Assembly: GCF_036084755.1 (NCBI RefSeq) | Contig: NZ_CP107968.1 | Location: 7,448,001-7,512,000 of the forward strand | Origin: Streptomyces sp. NBC_00370 | Lineage (GTDB): Bacteria > Actinomycetota > Actinomycetes > Streptomycetales > Streptomycetaceae | DNA: 64,000 bases | Direction: 5' to 3' | Shown here: positions 44,608 to 53,687 of the stretch, piece after piece | Numbering within the stretch: position 1 is the stretch's first letter | Layout: every line of letters begins with the position of its first letter | Made by a program: the position numbers and the translations under genes | The notes under the pieces: generated by a model | Database searches by the model: none | What the model was told of the DNA's origin: nothing | Seen by the model: the letters and a program-made list of their open reading frames with translations, nothing else

Positions 44608-45287
44608 CAGTGTTCTCCCGGTATCGCGAAGCGGCGTTCGACGGCCCCGGCGCCCAGCGACATGAGCCAGACAAGACCCAGGTAGACGACACCGATGGCG
44701 AGGAACATCTCGAAGGTCCGGAAGGTGACGGCGACGATGTTGACCGCCGTCTCGGTGAGTTCGGGATAGCTGATCGCCACCATGAACGACGAGTTCTTGA
44801 AGACGGAGATGAGGGTGTTGGTGACCGACGGCACCGCGATCCGGGCGCCGAGGGGCAGTGTGACGTGCCGGAAGGCGGCCAGCCGCGGGAAGCCGAGGGC
44901 CCGCCCCGCGTCGGCGTAGCCGCCTTCGACCGCCTCGAAGCCGGCCCGGAAGTTCTCCACGTTGTACGCGCCGCCCCACAGGACCAGTGACAGCCAGCCG
45001 ACGGTGAAACCGTCGAGCCGCAGCCCGATGTCGGGCAGCGCGAAGAACAGGAAGAAGATCTGCACCAGGAGCGGGGTGTTGCGGAACACCTCGACGTAGA
45101 CCGTGACGAGTTGCCGGGCGACCGGTATCCGGAGCGCGCCGATCGCACCGAGCAGTACACCGACGAGCAGGGCGCCGGCCATGCCGATGGCGCTGATGGC
45201 CAGCGTCCGCAGCAGGCCGGTGCCCAGCTCGCCCAGATGGTCGACGATGAAGCCCGCGTCGAAGTGGTAGCCGGAAGTCTCGGGCAT
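44607..45287 (-). CDS. Amino-acid ABC permease (HisQ/GlnP family), first subunit
   Basis: 226 residues from ATG at 45287, three bases after the SBP stop; a GTG at 45296 overlapping the SBP is possible. Features VEVFRNTPLLVQIFFLFFALP and ADAGRALGFPRLAAFRHVTLP are typical. Forms the membrane channel with the 43951-44607 product. Confidence 0.87.
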   Translation of the reverse strand: MPETSGYHFDAGFIVDHLGELGTGLLRTLAISAIGMAGALLVGVLLGAIGALRIPVARQLVTVYVEVFRNTPLLVQIFFLFFALPDIGLRLDGFTVGWLSLVLWGGAYNVENFRAGFEAVEGGYADAGRALGFPRLAAFRHVTLPLGARIAVPSVTNTLISVFKNSSFMVAISYPELTETAVNIVAVTFRTFEMFLAIGVVYLGLVWLMSLGAGAVERRFAIPGEH

Positions 45288-45289
45288 GG

Positions 45290-46219
45290 TCAGCACTGCA
45301 GGGTGGAGCCGGTCGGATAGGTCAGCTTCTTGCCCGGCCGTGGCAGGTACTTCGCGAACTGCTGCTGTACGGACGGGTCGGTGACGGTCTTCCGGAAATC
45401 GGTCCAGAAGAAGTCGGCCTGCTGCATATGGGCCAGCGCGCCGTTGACCCAGGCGAGCATCTCCGCGTCGCCCTTACGGACGCCCATGCCCCACGGGCTG
45501 TCGGCCTTGGCGTCGCCGACGACCTTGAGGCCGGAGTTCTTCGCCGCCAGGTCGAGCAGCAGTGTGTCGTCCTGGGCGAAGGCGACGCCACGCTTCTGGT
45601 TCAGGGCGGTCAGCGCCTGGCTGGTCTCGGTGAACAGCGTCTGCTTGACGTCCTTCATGCACTGGGTCAGCCAGAGGCTGGCGGTGGCGCCGGAGATACT
45701 GATGACCGTCTTGCCGGCCAGCCCCTCGAAGGAGCTGATCGGGGAGTCCTTGGGCACCAGCAGTTTCACACCGCTGTCGAAGTAGGGGGTGGAGAAGTCG
45801 ATGGTCTTGGCGCGCTCCGCCGTGTAGTTCATCGTCGCCTCGATCAGATCGATGCGCTTCGACGCCAGGAACGACACCCGGTTGGAGCCCGTCACACAGG
45901 TCAGGGTCAGCGCGTCGGGGTCGCCGAACGCGTAGGCGGCCATCTGGTGGGCGATGTCGATCTCGAAGCCCGCGTTCTTCGACGACTCGTCGATGTAACC
46001 GAACGGCGGGTAGTCGCACTTCACGCCGACGGTCAGCTTGCCTTTGCTCTTCACCTCGGCGGGCAGCGGCGCCCCCACATCGACGGGGCTCCCGGAGGTG
46101 GCGCTCGAACCGCCTCCGTCCTTGGCGGACTTCGAGGAGTCGTCGGACGAAGAGGAACAGCCGGCGGCGAGGACCAGAGCCATCGCGGCACCGACGACCA
46201 TGCCGAATTTCGATCTCAC
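45290..46219 (-). CDS. Amino-acid ABC transporter substrate-binding lipoprotein (SBP_bac_3)
   Basis: 309 residues from GTG at 46219 with AAGGAAG upstream. Lipobox LAAGC (Cys21) and a Ser/Asp-rich linker. VGVKCDYPPFGYID, GFEIDIAHQMAAYAFG, RIDLIEATMNYTAERAKTIDFSTPYF and DSPWGMGVRKGD are family-3 signatures. Family 3 usually binds polar amino acids or opines; the exact ligand is not decidable. Linked to ATPase and two permeases. Confidence 0.88.
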   Translation of the reverse strand: MRSKFGMVVGAAMALVLAAGCSSSSDDSSKSAKDGGGSSATSGSPVDVGAPLPAEVKSKGKLTVGVKCDYPPFGYIDESSKNAGFEIDIAHQMAAYAFGDPDALTLTCVTGSNRVSFLASKRIDLIEATMNYTAERAKTIDFSTPYFDSGVKLLVPKDSPISSFEGLAGKTVISISGATASLWLTQCMKDVKQTLFTETSQALTALNQKRGVAFAQDDTLLLDLAAKNSGLKVVGDAKADSPWGMGVRKGDAEMLAWVNGALAHMQQADFFWTDFRKTVTDPSVQQQFAKYLPRPGKKLTYPTGSTLQC

Positions 46220-46280
46220 GGCTTAGCTTCCTTCTGCTGGGTGTAAAGGAGTGTGTGAGGTGCGGGTGCGCGGGTGCGCG

Positions 46281-47033
46281 CTATCTGAGGACCTTGCGCA
46301 GGAACTGGCTCGTCCGGGCGTGCTGCGGCCGGTCCAGCACATCGGCCGGGCGGCCCTGCTCCGCGATCACACCGCCGTCGACGAACACCAGACGGTCGCC
46401 GAGTTCCCGGGCGAAGCCCATCTCGTGGGTGACGCACAGCATCGTCATCCCGGACCCGGCGAGGTCACGCATCACGTCGAGGACCTCGCTGACCAGCTCC
46501 GGGTCCAGTGCCGACGTCACCTCGTCGAACAGCATCACGTGCGGGTCCATCATCAACGCGCGCGCGATGGCGACTCGTTGCTGCTGGCCGCCCGACAACT
46601 GCCGCGGGTACGCGCCGGCCTTGTCGGCAAGACCTACCCGGGCCAGCAGCGAGGCCGCCCGTTCGCGCGCCTGTTCCTTGGGGGTCTGGAGCAGCTTGCG
46701 CGGCGCCAGGGTGAGGTTGTCGAGTGCGGTCAGGTGCGGGAAGAGGTTGAACTGCTGGAACACCATGCCGATGCGTCGGCGCACCTTGTTCAGGTCGATG
46801 CCCGGCCCGGTCAGGTCCTCGTGCTCCAGCAGGACCTGACCGGAGGTCACCGGCTCCAGCAGATTGACGCAGCGCAGCAGGGTGCTCTTGCCGCCGCCGG
46901 ACGGGCCGATGACCGCGACCACCTCACCGCGGGCCACGGCGAGGTCGACGCCTTTGAGCACCTCGACATCGCCGTACGACTTGCGCACCCCGCGCAGTTC
47001 CACCATCGGATCGTTCGTGCCGCCGGCGTTCAA
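46281..47033 (-). CDS. Amino-acid ABC transporter ATPase (GlnQ/HisP type)
   Basis: About 250 residues. Walker A GPSGGGKST, Q-loop FQQFNLFPHLTALDN, signature LSGGQQQR, Walker B VMLFDEVTSALDP and switch His in CVTHEMGFA. TTG at 47033 has GGGAGG six bases upstream; the internal ATG at 47006 gives MVELRGVRKSYG but lacks a ribosome site. It follows the M14 gene on the same strand, with a very strong hairpin in between (47052-47081). Confidence 0.9.
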   Translation of the reverse strand: MNAGGTNDPMVELRGVRKSYGDVEVLKGVDLAVARGEVVAVIGPSGGGKSTLLRCVNLLEPVTSGQVLLEHEDLTGPGIDLNKVRRRIGMVFQQFNLFPHLTALDNLTLAPRKLLQTPKEQARERAASLLARVGLADKAGAYPRQLSGGQQQRVAIARALMMDPHVMLFDEVTSALDPELVSEVLDVMRDLAGSGMTMLCVTHEMGFARELGDRLVFVDGGVIAEQGRPADVLDRPQHARTSQFLRKVLR

Positions 47034-47051
47034 CCGGTGCCTCCCTCTCTG

Positions 47052-47081
47052 CGGTGGGGGCGGGAACACCCGCCCCCACCG
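47052..47081 (-). terminator. Strong hairpin between M14 peptidase and amino-acid ABC genes
   Basis: Perfect 13-bp stem CGGTGGGGGCGGG with CCCGCCCCCACCG and a 4-base AACA loop, 7 bases after the M14 stop and 18 bases before the ATPase start. Either a full terminator or an attenuator/stabiliser inside one operon; there is hardly room for another promoter after it. Confidence 0.75.
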
Positions 47082-47087
47082 GACGAG

Positions 47088-49760
47088 TTACTTGCCGAGG
47101 CGCTGGAACTGGCCGGCGGTGAGCTTGGTCGACGGCCCGTGGTAAGCGGCGTTGAAGAGCACCCGCTGCTCGGACCGGTTCCAGGTGCGGAAGCCGATCT
47201 CGCTGCCGAAGGTGACGACATACCCCTTGCCGACCGTCCAGGACAGCCCGTTGACGGCGCCGTTGAGGCTTTCGCCGCCGATCAGCCAGCCGCTCTGCAA
47301 CTGCTCGCCGCTGTCCGGGTACTTGGCCACCACTTCCACCGGGTACGTGGTCGTGTCGGAGAGCTTGTACGCGTCGTCCGACACGAACCACACCGGGTTC
47401 TTCGCCGGCAGGCCCCAGGCCACGGGGTTGTCGGTGTCGAACTCCTGGCTCAGCAGCGATCCCGGGCAGTAGAAGTCCGAGGACGAGCCGCCGGGCAGCG
47501 CGGAGGTGAGCGGCAGGCCGAGCAGCGACGTGGCCGTCGAGGTCCCGCTGCCGTAGCTGACGAGGGTGCCGCCGCCGGTCACGAAGTCGTGCAGCTGGTT
47601 CCAGCCGGTCGTGCCGACGCCGAACGCCCAGGCCCAGTCGGCCGGGTAGTTCTTCGGGTTCAGCCCGTTGACGATGGAGTTCTTACTGACGCCCTCCGGC
47701 ATGATGATGACGTCGTACGTGTCGGCGAGGTTGGCGTAGTCGCTCGCCGACACGACGGAGTAGTCCACCCCGTACTGCTCGAACGTCCACATCAGCCAGC
47801 CGGACGGCATGTTGTCCGGCGGCTTGAGCAGACCGATCCGCGTGCCCTGCTTGAGCTGGGCGCCCGCCACGGCAGGCACCGTGCGCAGGGTGAAGACCGG
47901 AATGCCGGTGGCCCTCGACTGCGCCTGCAGAAGCTCCCGCGCCGCCGAGGACGGCGGGACCAGGAACGTGCCGGCCGGGAACGTGCGCCCGCCGTCGGTG
48001 AATTGAGCCGCCGCGCGGAAGGTGGGGATCTTCTTCTTCTGCAGCGCGGCGACGATCCGGAACACCCCGTAGGACTCGGGGCCGATCGCGTACGCCCCGG
48101 TGCGCGGCGGCGCGGACGGTGTGGTGACCGCCGGCGGCTTGACGGAGCTGAGCCGCTTCGTCCTCGTCGTGAAGGACGTGGTGACGAGGTCGGCCTCGAA
48201 GCCGAGCAGCATCGGCAGGGTCTGCGCCGTGGTGTCGTACGGCCGTTGCGGCGGGCCGCCGGGGTACTGCAGCAGCTGCGGGTACTCCTGCACCTCCAGC
48301 AGCGTCTTGGCGAACCCGGCGTACGGCTGTTGCAGATAGATGATGTAGGAGCCCGCGGGGTACTGCTTGCCGTCGGCGGTGAACGCGGTCTGCGCCTGGC
48401 TGATCTCCACCGCACCGAGGTGGAAGATCTCCAGCGCGTCCTGGACCGCCTGCGGGTCACGCTGCCCCGCCGGGATGACATAGGCGTACGGACTGGTCCG
48501 GGTGACGGCCTTGAGCCCGACGCGGTATGAGTTGTACAGCCAGTTGTAGGTGTCGTACGCGACGTTCTCCAGACCCGAGTAGAAGGCCTGGGACACCCAG
48601 TCGATGATGTCGCGCAGCGTCCAGGTGTTGGAGTCGTACGGCTCGATGAAGTTGATGTCGGTGGTCTGCTGGCCGAGCGGCTTCGTACCCACCTGCGGAT
48701 AGGCGAGGTTGGACGCGGAGGCCGCCTCGGTGAGGATGCGTGCGGCGCCGTGGTAGACGCAGTACTGCCGGGACGGGGACCAGTAGTCGTACTCCGAGCC
48801 CCAGCCGTTGCCCTTCATACCGGCGACGGTCATGCCCCGCTGCATCGCCAGACCCACCGTGTCCGTCTGCTGGACCAGGATGGTGTCGATGTTGGGGTCG
48901 TACGGCGACAGGTACGGCGGTGTGAACAGGCGGGGAGCGCTGCTGCCCGCGCCGTGCGAGTCCTGGAAGACATGCGGCCGGTACTTGTTCAGGATCGAGA
49001 CGTTGTACTTGCTCTCGACCTGGGTCAGCATGATCCAGTCACGGTTGTCGTCGTGGCCGGTGTACTTGTTGTACAGGTCGGGATAGGTCCGTGCGTAGCT
49101 CGTGCCGGCCGTGGCGGCGAAGTAGTCGTTGACGAGGACGAGTCCGTCCGGGTTCTGACACGGCTGGAGCAGGATGACGAGGTTGTCCAGGATCTTCTCG
49201 ATGTAGTCGGACTTCTCCGTGGCCAGCCGGTACGCCCATTCGACGGCCGCCTGCGAGTTGCCGACCTCGGTCGAGTGGATGCCCGCCTGCACGTAGTAGA
49301 ACGGCACGCTCTTGGTGGCCAGTTGCTTCGCCTCGGCCTCCGAGAGGCCGCGCGGATCGGCGAGTCTGGCGTTGTTGGCGACCAACTTGTCGAGATTGGC
49401 GAGGTTCTTGGGCGAGCTGATGGTCAGCAGGACGTACGGGTAGCCCCGGGTCGTCTTGCCGATCTCCTCGTACCTCACCCGGTCGCTGCGGGCCCCGATC
49501 AGCTCGAAGTACGGGACCATCTTGCTCCATTGGGCCAGATAGCCCTCGGTCCCGATCGGTGTGCCGAAGTACGTGGCCGGGCTCGGGATGGGCCCCTTGT
49601 CCTGCTTGGCGGTGGACGGCTGCTCGTGTCCTGCGGGGATCGCGGGCGCCGCGGCGGCGGAGCCAGGGTGCATCACCGTCGCCGCCGCTCCTGCGCCGGC
49701 CGCCGCGGTGGTGCGAAGAAGCGTTCGGCGGGAGAGTCTTGAGCTTTCGCTGCTGGTCAT
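47088..49760 (-). CDS. Tat-exported M14 zinc carboxypeptidase
   Basis: 890 residues. Tat motif SRRTLLRTT followed by an Ala-rich hydrophobic stretch; mature start near residue 38. The M14 domain (about 55-420) has QAGIHSTEVGN with zinc ligands His162 and Glu165, and QDSHGAG with His269; the RDW after GHDDN is the region that binds the peptide carboxylate. A long C-terminal part (420-890) has alternating alpha/beta and a class I amidotransferase-like TYDVIIMPEGVS region. It trims C-terminal amino acids from peptides outside the cell. The amino-acid importer downstream on the same strand is its natural partner. Confidence 0.85.
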   Translation of the reverse strand: MTSSESSRLSRRTLLRTTAAAGAGAAATVMHPGSAAAAPAIPAGHEQPSTAKQDKGPIPSPATYFGTPIGTEGYLAQWSKMVPYFELIGARSDRVRYEEIGKTTRGYPYVLLTISSPKNLANLDKLVANNARLADPRGLSEAEAKQLATKSVPFYYVQAGIHSTEVGNSQAAVEWAYRLATEKSDYIEKILDNLVILLQPCQNPDGLVLVNDYFAATAGTSYARTYPDLYNKYTGHDDNRDWIMLTQVESKYNVSILNKYRPHVFQDSHGAGSSAPRLFTPPYLSPYDPNIDTILVQQTDTVGLAMQRGMTVAGMKGNGWGSEYDYWSPSRQYCVYHGAARILTEAASASNLAYPQVGTKPLGQQTTDINFIEPYDSNTWTLRDIIDWVSQAFYSGLENVAYDTYNWLYNSYRVGLKAVTRTSPYAYVIPAGQRDPQAVQDALEIFHLGAVEISQAQTAFTADGKQYPAGSYIIYLQQPYAGFAKTLLEVQEYPQLLQYPGGPPQRPYDTTAQTLPMLLGFEADLVTTSFTTRTKRLSSVKPPAVTTPSAPPRTGAYAIGPESYGVFRIVAALQKKKIPTFRAAAQFTDGGRTFPAGTFLVPPSSAARELLQAQSRATGIPVFTLRTVPAVAGAQLKQGTRIGLLKPPDNMPSGWLMWTFEQYGVDYSVVSASDYANLADTYDVIIMPEGVSKNSIVNGLNPKNYPADWAWAFGVGTTGWNQLHDFVTGGGTLVSYGSGTSTATSLLGLPLTSALPGGSSSDFYCPGSLLSQEFDTDNPVAWGLPAKNPVWFVSDDAYKLSDTTTYPVEVVAKYPDSGEQLQSGWLIGGESLNGAVNGLSWTVGKGYVVTFGSEIGFRTWNRSEQRVLFNAAYHGPSTKLTAGQFQRLGK

Positions 49761-49985
49761 CTACCGACATCGCCTTTCACGGTCCGGCTTGTGTGCCGGG
49801 CCGTTGTCCGTCGCGGGGCCGGGGAGGGCCGGCTCCGCTGGTCTGCGGGGTGTCGTGCAATGCCGCACGCGGCGCGACGCTGCGCCACGGGCCTGAGAAC
49901 CGTGCGAGAAAAGCCTGCGGAAAACGTTGTCCGCGAACGCAATGTGCCAGCCGTCGCCGAGTCAGGGCAACGGTTCGAACTTGGA

Positions 49986-49997
49986 TTTAATATTAAA
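49986..49997. promoter_or_regulatory. Perfect TTTAATATTAAA palindrome upstream of M14 gene
   Basis: 12-bp all-A/T perfect palindrome in the 338-base spacer (49761-50098). Reading leftward it is about 225 bases before the M14 start and could be an operator or an AT-rich promoter element. The rest of the spacer shows no gene beyond the VOC terminator. Confidence 0.4.
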
Positions 49998-50053
49998 AGC
50001 ATGTTGCATCGTGCCTGGCTGACGGGTCGACAGTTCCCCGCGGGACGCCGAAA

Positions 50054-50078
50054 GGCCGGCATCGCGGGGATGCCGGCC
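50054..50078 (-). terminator. Hairpin terminator after VOC gene
   Basis: GGCCGGCATC (50054-50063) pairs perfectly with GATGCCGGCC (50069-50078), 5-base loop, about 20 bases past the VOC stop on the minus strand. Confidence 0.75.
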
Positions 50079-50098
50079 CGTGGGATCGTGTCAGGAAA

Positions 50099-50713
50099 TC
50101 AGTGCGTCACCGGCTCCCACGCGAAGCCGTCCGGGTCGGTGAAGGGGCCGCTGTCACCGCCGATGGCCAGCCGGTGCGACCCGGTCCCTTCGGCGGGGAC
50201 GCCCGCGTCCTTGGCCAGGGCCTTGCGGCCGTAGAGGGCGAGCAGGACGGGGCTCGACGGCAGCGCGAACTCGACGTACTTCTTGCCGAAGCTCTTGCCC
50301 ACGGTGAGCCCCTGGGCGAGGTAGAACTGCTTCGTCGCCGCCACGTCCGCGCACCCCAGCAGGAGCACGAACCGGTCGATCTCGCGGCTCGCCGGGCCCT
50401 TGTCCTTCTTCGTCGCCGTCGCGATCTTCCAGAGCGCCCCGTCGGGGGCCTGTACGACGCCGCCGTAGCCCCAGAACGACTTGGCGGCCGGTTTCACGGC
50501 CGTGGCACCTGCCTCGACGGCCGAGTCGATCAGCGCGTTGACATCGGCCGGCTGGGCCACGGTGAGGGACACGGTGAAACCCCGGAAGCCGGTCGTCGGC
50601 GGCTCCGCCGCCCGCACGCGCACCTGGGTGTCCAGGCCGAAGGCGGCCTTGTAGAAGTGGCCGGCGGCGGCGGGGTCGGCCGCGTCGAGAATGATGGAAT
50701 CGATGGAGGTCAT
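50099..50713 (-). CDS. VOC (glyoxalase/bleomycin-resistance) superfamily protein, two modules
   Basis: 204 residues forming two betaalphabetabetabeta halves: SIDSIILDAADPAAAGHFY opens the first and IDRFVLLLGCADVAATKQFY the second, with PDGALWKIAT and DPDGFAWEPVT closing strands. Such proteins are metal-dependent lyases, isomerases or dioxygenases, or metal-free binding proteins. The usual His/Glu metal ligands are not all evident, so activity is uncertain. Monocistronic, with its own terminator. Confidence 0.8.
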   Translation of the reverse strand: MTSIDSIILDAADPAAAGHFYKAAFGLDTQVRVRAAEPPTTGFRGFTVSLTVAQPADVNALIDSAVEAGATAVKPAAKSFWGYGGVVQAPDGALWKIATATKKDKGPASREIDRFVLLLGCADVAATKQFYLAQGLTVGKSFGKKYVEFALPSSPVLLALYGRKALAKDAGVPAEGTGSHRLAIGGDSGPFTDPDGFAWEPVTH

Positions 50714-50781
50714 GACACGAATCTAGGGCGGCGCCCCGGCTCGCGCTTCTCGAAACCTGCCCGGTCCTGGCTCCCGCCATT

Positions 50782-50790
50782 CATCGGATG
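50782..50790. promoter_or_regulatory. Upstream CATCGGATG site in VOC/GH29 spacer
   Basis: CATC-G-GATG palindrome, same core as 40392-40400 and 50856-50864. The pair in this spacer is spaced 74 bases apart, about seven helical turns, which could allow looping. Confidence 0.5.
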
Positions 50791-50829
50791 GGTCCAAGGG
50801 GGCGGTTCGCTTACATCGTGCGTAAAGCA

Positions 50830-50864
50830 TTGACAGGTTCTCGTCACGCTCCAATCATCGGATG
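50830..50864 (+). promoter_or_regulatory. GH29 promoter with CATCGGATG operator
   Basis: TTGACA (50830-50835), 17-base spacer, AATCAT (50853-50858), overlapping CATCGGATG (50856-50864). The ATG at 50867 lies at or next to the expected +1 and has no ribosome site, so the mRNA may be leaderless. Arrangement parallels the GH141-like gene. Confidence 0.55.
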
Positions 50865-50866
50865 TC

Positions 50867-53233
50867 ATGACCGAACTTCGCAGGCGACACGTCATCGGAA
50901 TGACTGCGGGAGCGGCACTCGGCGCCGCGATGACCGTTCCGGCCACAGCTGAAGCAAGGCCGCTCGCCGCAGGACCGGCGGCAGAGGGGAGACACCCGGT
51001 GGACGACGGTCGCTGGGGCACGGTGCCCGCCGCCGTCCCCGTACCGCTGGAGCGCTGGTACGACAACGACGGCATCGACACGGCGAGCGCGCCCGGCGGA
51101 GACTTCGACGGCTCCGGGTACACCTTCCCCGGCGAGGAACTCCCGCCGGGGGAGCGGGAGATCGACGGTGTCACCTACGTGTTCCCCGGCTCGGGCGACG
51201 GCGTCAAGGACAACATCGTCGCGATGGGCCAGCGGATCGACCTGCCCCCGGGCCGCTACCTGTCCGCGCTCTTCCTCACCTCGTGCAGCTACGGCGCCAC
51301 CTCGGGCCAGGCCACCGTCCACTACGCCGACGGCACGACCGGCGGCGCCGGCCTCGGCGGCGCCGACTGGTACTCCGGCAGCGGTGCGCTGACCTCTCCG
51401 TACCGCTACGACCCGACCGGTGCCAAGGACCAGCACCAGGTGGTCATCGGTGTCTCCGAACTCGCCCTGGACCCGGCCAGGGAGGCGGTGGCCGTCACCC
51501 TGCCGGTCACCCACGCGGCGACCGAGAACAACGCCTCGCTGCACATCTTCGCGCTGTCCCTGCAACCGGCCGCCGACGGCCGTGCGGTGTCACTGCGTGA
51601 CGCCCACTCGACGGCGTCCCTGCTCGGCAACGGCGCCCAGAGCGTCGAGGCGACGATCGTCAACGCGGGCACCGTCGGAATTCTCGCCTCCGACGCGCTC
51701 ACCCTCTCGGTGGACGTCCCCGGCGCCCGCACCGTCGCCCCCGCGAAGATCACCAGGCTCGCACCGGGCGACCAGGCCCGGGTCCGGATCGGCATCAGGT
51801 CCGCACCGGGCACCGCCCCCGGCACCGTACGCGGCGGCCAGGTCGTCGCCACCAGCCACGGCCGGAGCGCCGCCCGCACCGCACGCGATCTCACACTCGG
51901 TGTGGCCGACTACCTGCCGACCGACGACTCCCTCAACTCCCACCAGGCGCCGTACTGGTTCCAGGACGCCAAATTCGGCATCTTCATCCACTGGGGTGTC
52001 TACTCGGTGCCCGCCTGGGCGCCGGTCGGTGTGCAGTACGCGGAGTGGTACTGGGCGCAGATGCAGGATCCCGCCAACCCCACCTACGCACACCACCGCG
52101 ACACCTATGGCGAGGCGTTCGCCTACGACGACTTCATCCCGCTGTTCCGCGCGGAGAAGTTCGACCCGCGCTCCTGGGTGGAGCTGTTCCGCGACGCGGG
52201 GGCCCAGTACCACGTGCTGACGTCCAAGCACCACGAGGGTTTCGCGCTCTGGGACACCAAGGTCTCCGACCGCAACTCGGTGAAGATGGGCCCGAAGAGA
52301 GACATCGTCAGGGAACTCTTCGACGCGTCACGCCGCTACGCGCCCGAACTCCACCGCGGCCTCTACTTCTCGATGCCGGAGTGGTTCAACCCGGACAACC
52401 CCTGGTAGGGGCACGCGCTGCGCAACCCGTACACCCTCGAACCCCTGCCCTACACCGGCTACACGGCCGGCAAGGACTATGTCCGGGGCCTCCAGGCCCC
52501 GCAGATGCTGGAGTTGGTCGAGAACTACGACCCCGAGGTGATCTGGTGCGACATCGGCGGCGACAACGACAGCCACCATGTGCTGGCTGAGTACTTCAAC
52601 CACGCCAAGAACCGGGCCAGGCCGGTCGACGTGACGGTCAACGACCGCTCCGGCATCGGACCGCACGACTTCACCACGCCCGAATACACCACGTACGACA
52701 CCGTGGTCACGGCGAAGTGGGAGGCGAGCAGGGGTCTCGACCCACGCTCGTACGGCTACAACGCCGAGACCCCCGACGACCAGTACATGACGACGGAGGA
52801 GGTCATCCACTCCCTCGTCGACATCGTGTCGAAGAACGGCAACTTCCTGCTCGACATCGGCCCGCGCGCCGACGGCACGATCCCCGAGATCATGGAGCGC
52901 AGGCTCCGCGAGACCGGGGCGTGGCTCAAGGTCAACGGCGAGGCGGTCTACGGCAGTACGTACTGGGCGCGGATGCCGCAGCTCGGCGACGACCTGCGCT
53001 TCACCGTCAAGCCGGACGACGCGTTCTACATCCACTCGCTGGTCCGGCCGGGCCCGACCCTCACGGTCGAGGCGCCGGTGCCGGTCAGGCCCGGCGACCG
53101 CGTCACCCTGCTCGGTCACCACCGTCCGCTGAGTTGGCGTACGTCGGGCGGGTCACTGGTCGTCGACGTACCGAAGGCGGCGCGTGACGCGGGTGAGCAC
53201 GTCTGGGTCTTCAAGGTCGACTGGAGGTCCTGA
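50867..53233 (+). pseudogene. Secreted GH29 alpha-L-fucosidase interrupted by in-frame TAG
   Basis: 788 codons in one frame with a single TAG at 52406-52408 (codon 514). Tat-like start MTELRRRHVIGM, an N-terminal beta-sandwich (about 60-330), then the GH29 barrel: YWFQDAKFGIFIHWGVYSVP, EWYWAQM, TSKHHEGFALWDT and WFNPDNPW just before the stop. Immediately after, in the same frame, GHALRNPYTLEPLPYTGY and EVIWCDIGGDN continue; Asp562 of WCDIGG is the expected nucleophile, so the 513-residue product would be inactive. The C-terminal domain ends HVWVFKVDWRS. Possibilities are a recent nonsense mutation (for example Tyr TAC to TAG), a sequencing error, or readthrough. The ends are intact, arguing for a recent event. 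Overlaps the DoxX-like gene by 23 bases. Confidence 0.85.
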
Positions 53234-53636
53234 CCAGGGCGGTCCTGACGCCGGAGGTCGTGACGCCGTCCCGACTGCCGCTCACCCGCAGGGCCCAGCC
53301 GATCAGCGGGGCCTGGAGCGGCAGTCGGGCGTAGGCGGCGGCTTTGAGCGGCGCCGGCTTGTGCCGCCAGTCGTACGCCATCTTCACGTTCGCCGGGAAG
53401 ACCGCGGCGAAGAACCCGGCGCTGAGCAGTCCGCCGACGTGGCGGGTACGCGGCAGGGCGACGCTCGTCGCGAGGGCCAGCTCCACGGCGCCGCTCGCGT
53501 AGGTCCAGGTGCGCCGGGTGCCGGGCAGCGAGCGGGGCACCATCTCCTCGAACAGGGCGGGCCGGGTCAGGTGCAGCACGCCGGCTCCGGCGAGCAGCCC
53601 GGCCAGCAGCCGGGCGGAGAGCGAAGGGGCGGCCAC
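53211..53636 (-). CDS. DoxX-like small membrane protein
   Basis: 141 residues with about four hydrophobic segments; LLAGLLAGAGVLHLTRPALFEEMVP at the N-terminus, ASGAVELALATSVALPRTR and VFPANVKMAYDWR fit the DoxX/DUF4267-type membrane family. Function unknown. Convergent with the GH29 gene. Probably unrelated to glycan use. Confidence 0.65.
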   Translation of the reverse strand: MAAPSLSARLLAGLLAGAGVLHLTRPALFEEMVPRSLPGTRRTWTYASGAVELALATSVALPRTRHVGGLLSAGFFAAVFPANVKMAYDWRHKPAPLKAAAYARLPLQAPLIGWALRVSGSRDGVTTSGVRTALVRTSSRP

Positions 53637-53687
53637 GGAAGCTCCAGGGATGTAGGCGACGCTGAAGCCCGTAGGTTACCCGCCGGT

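Noticed and set aside
51420..53233. A frameshift as the cause of the broken GH29 gene
   Set aside because: Both halves are in the same frame and abut exactly at the TAG, so a substitution, not an indel, explains the interruption.
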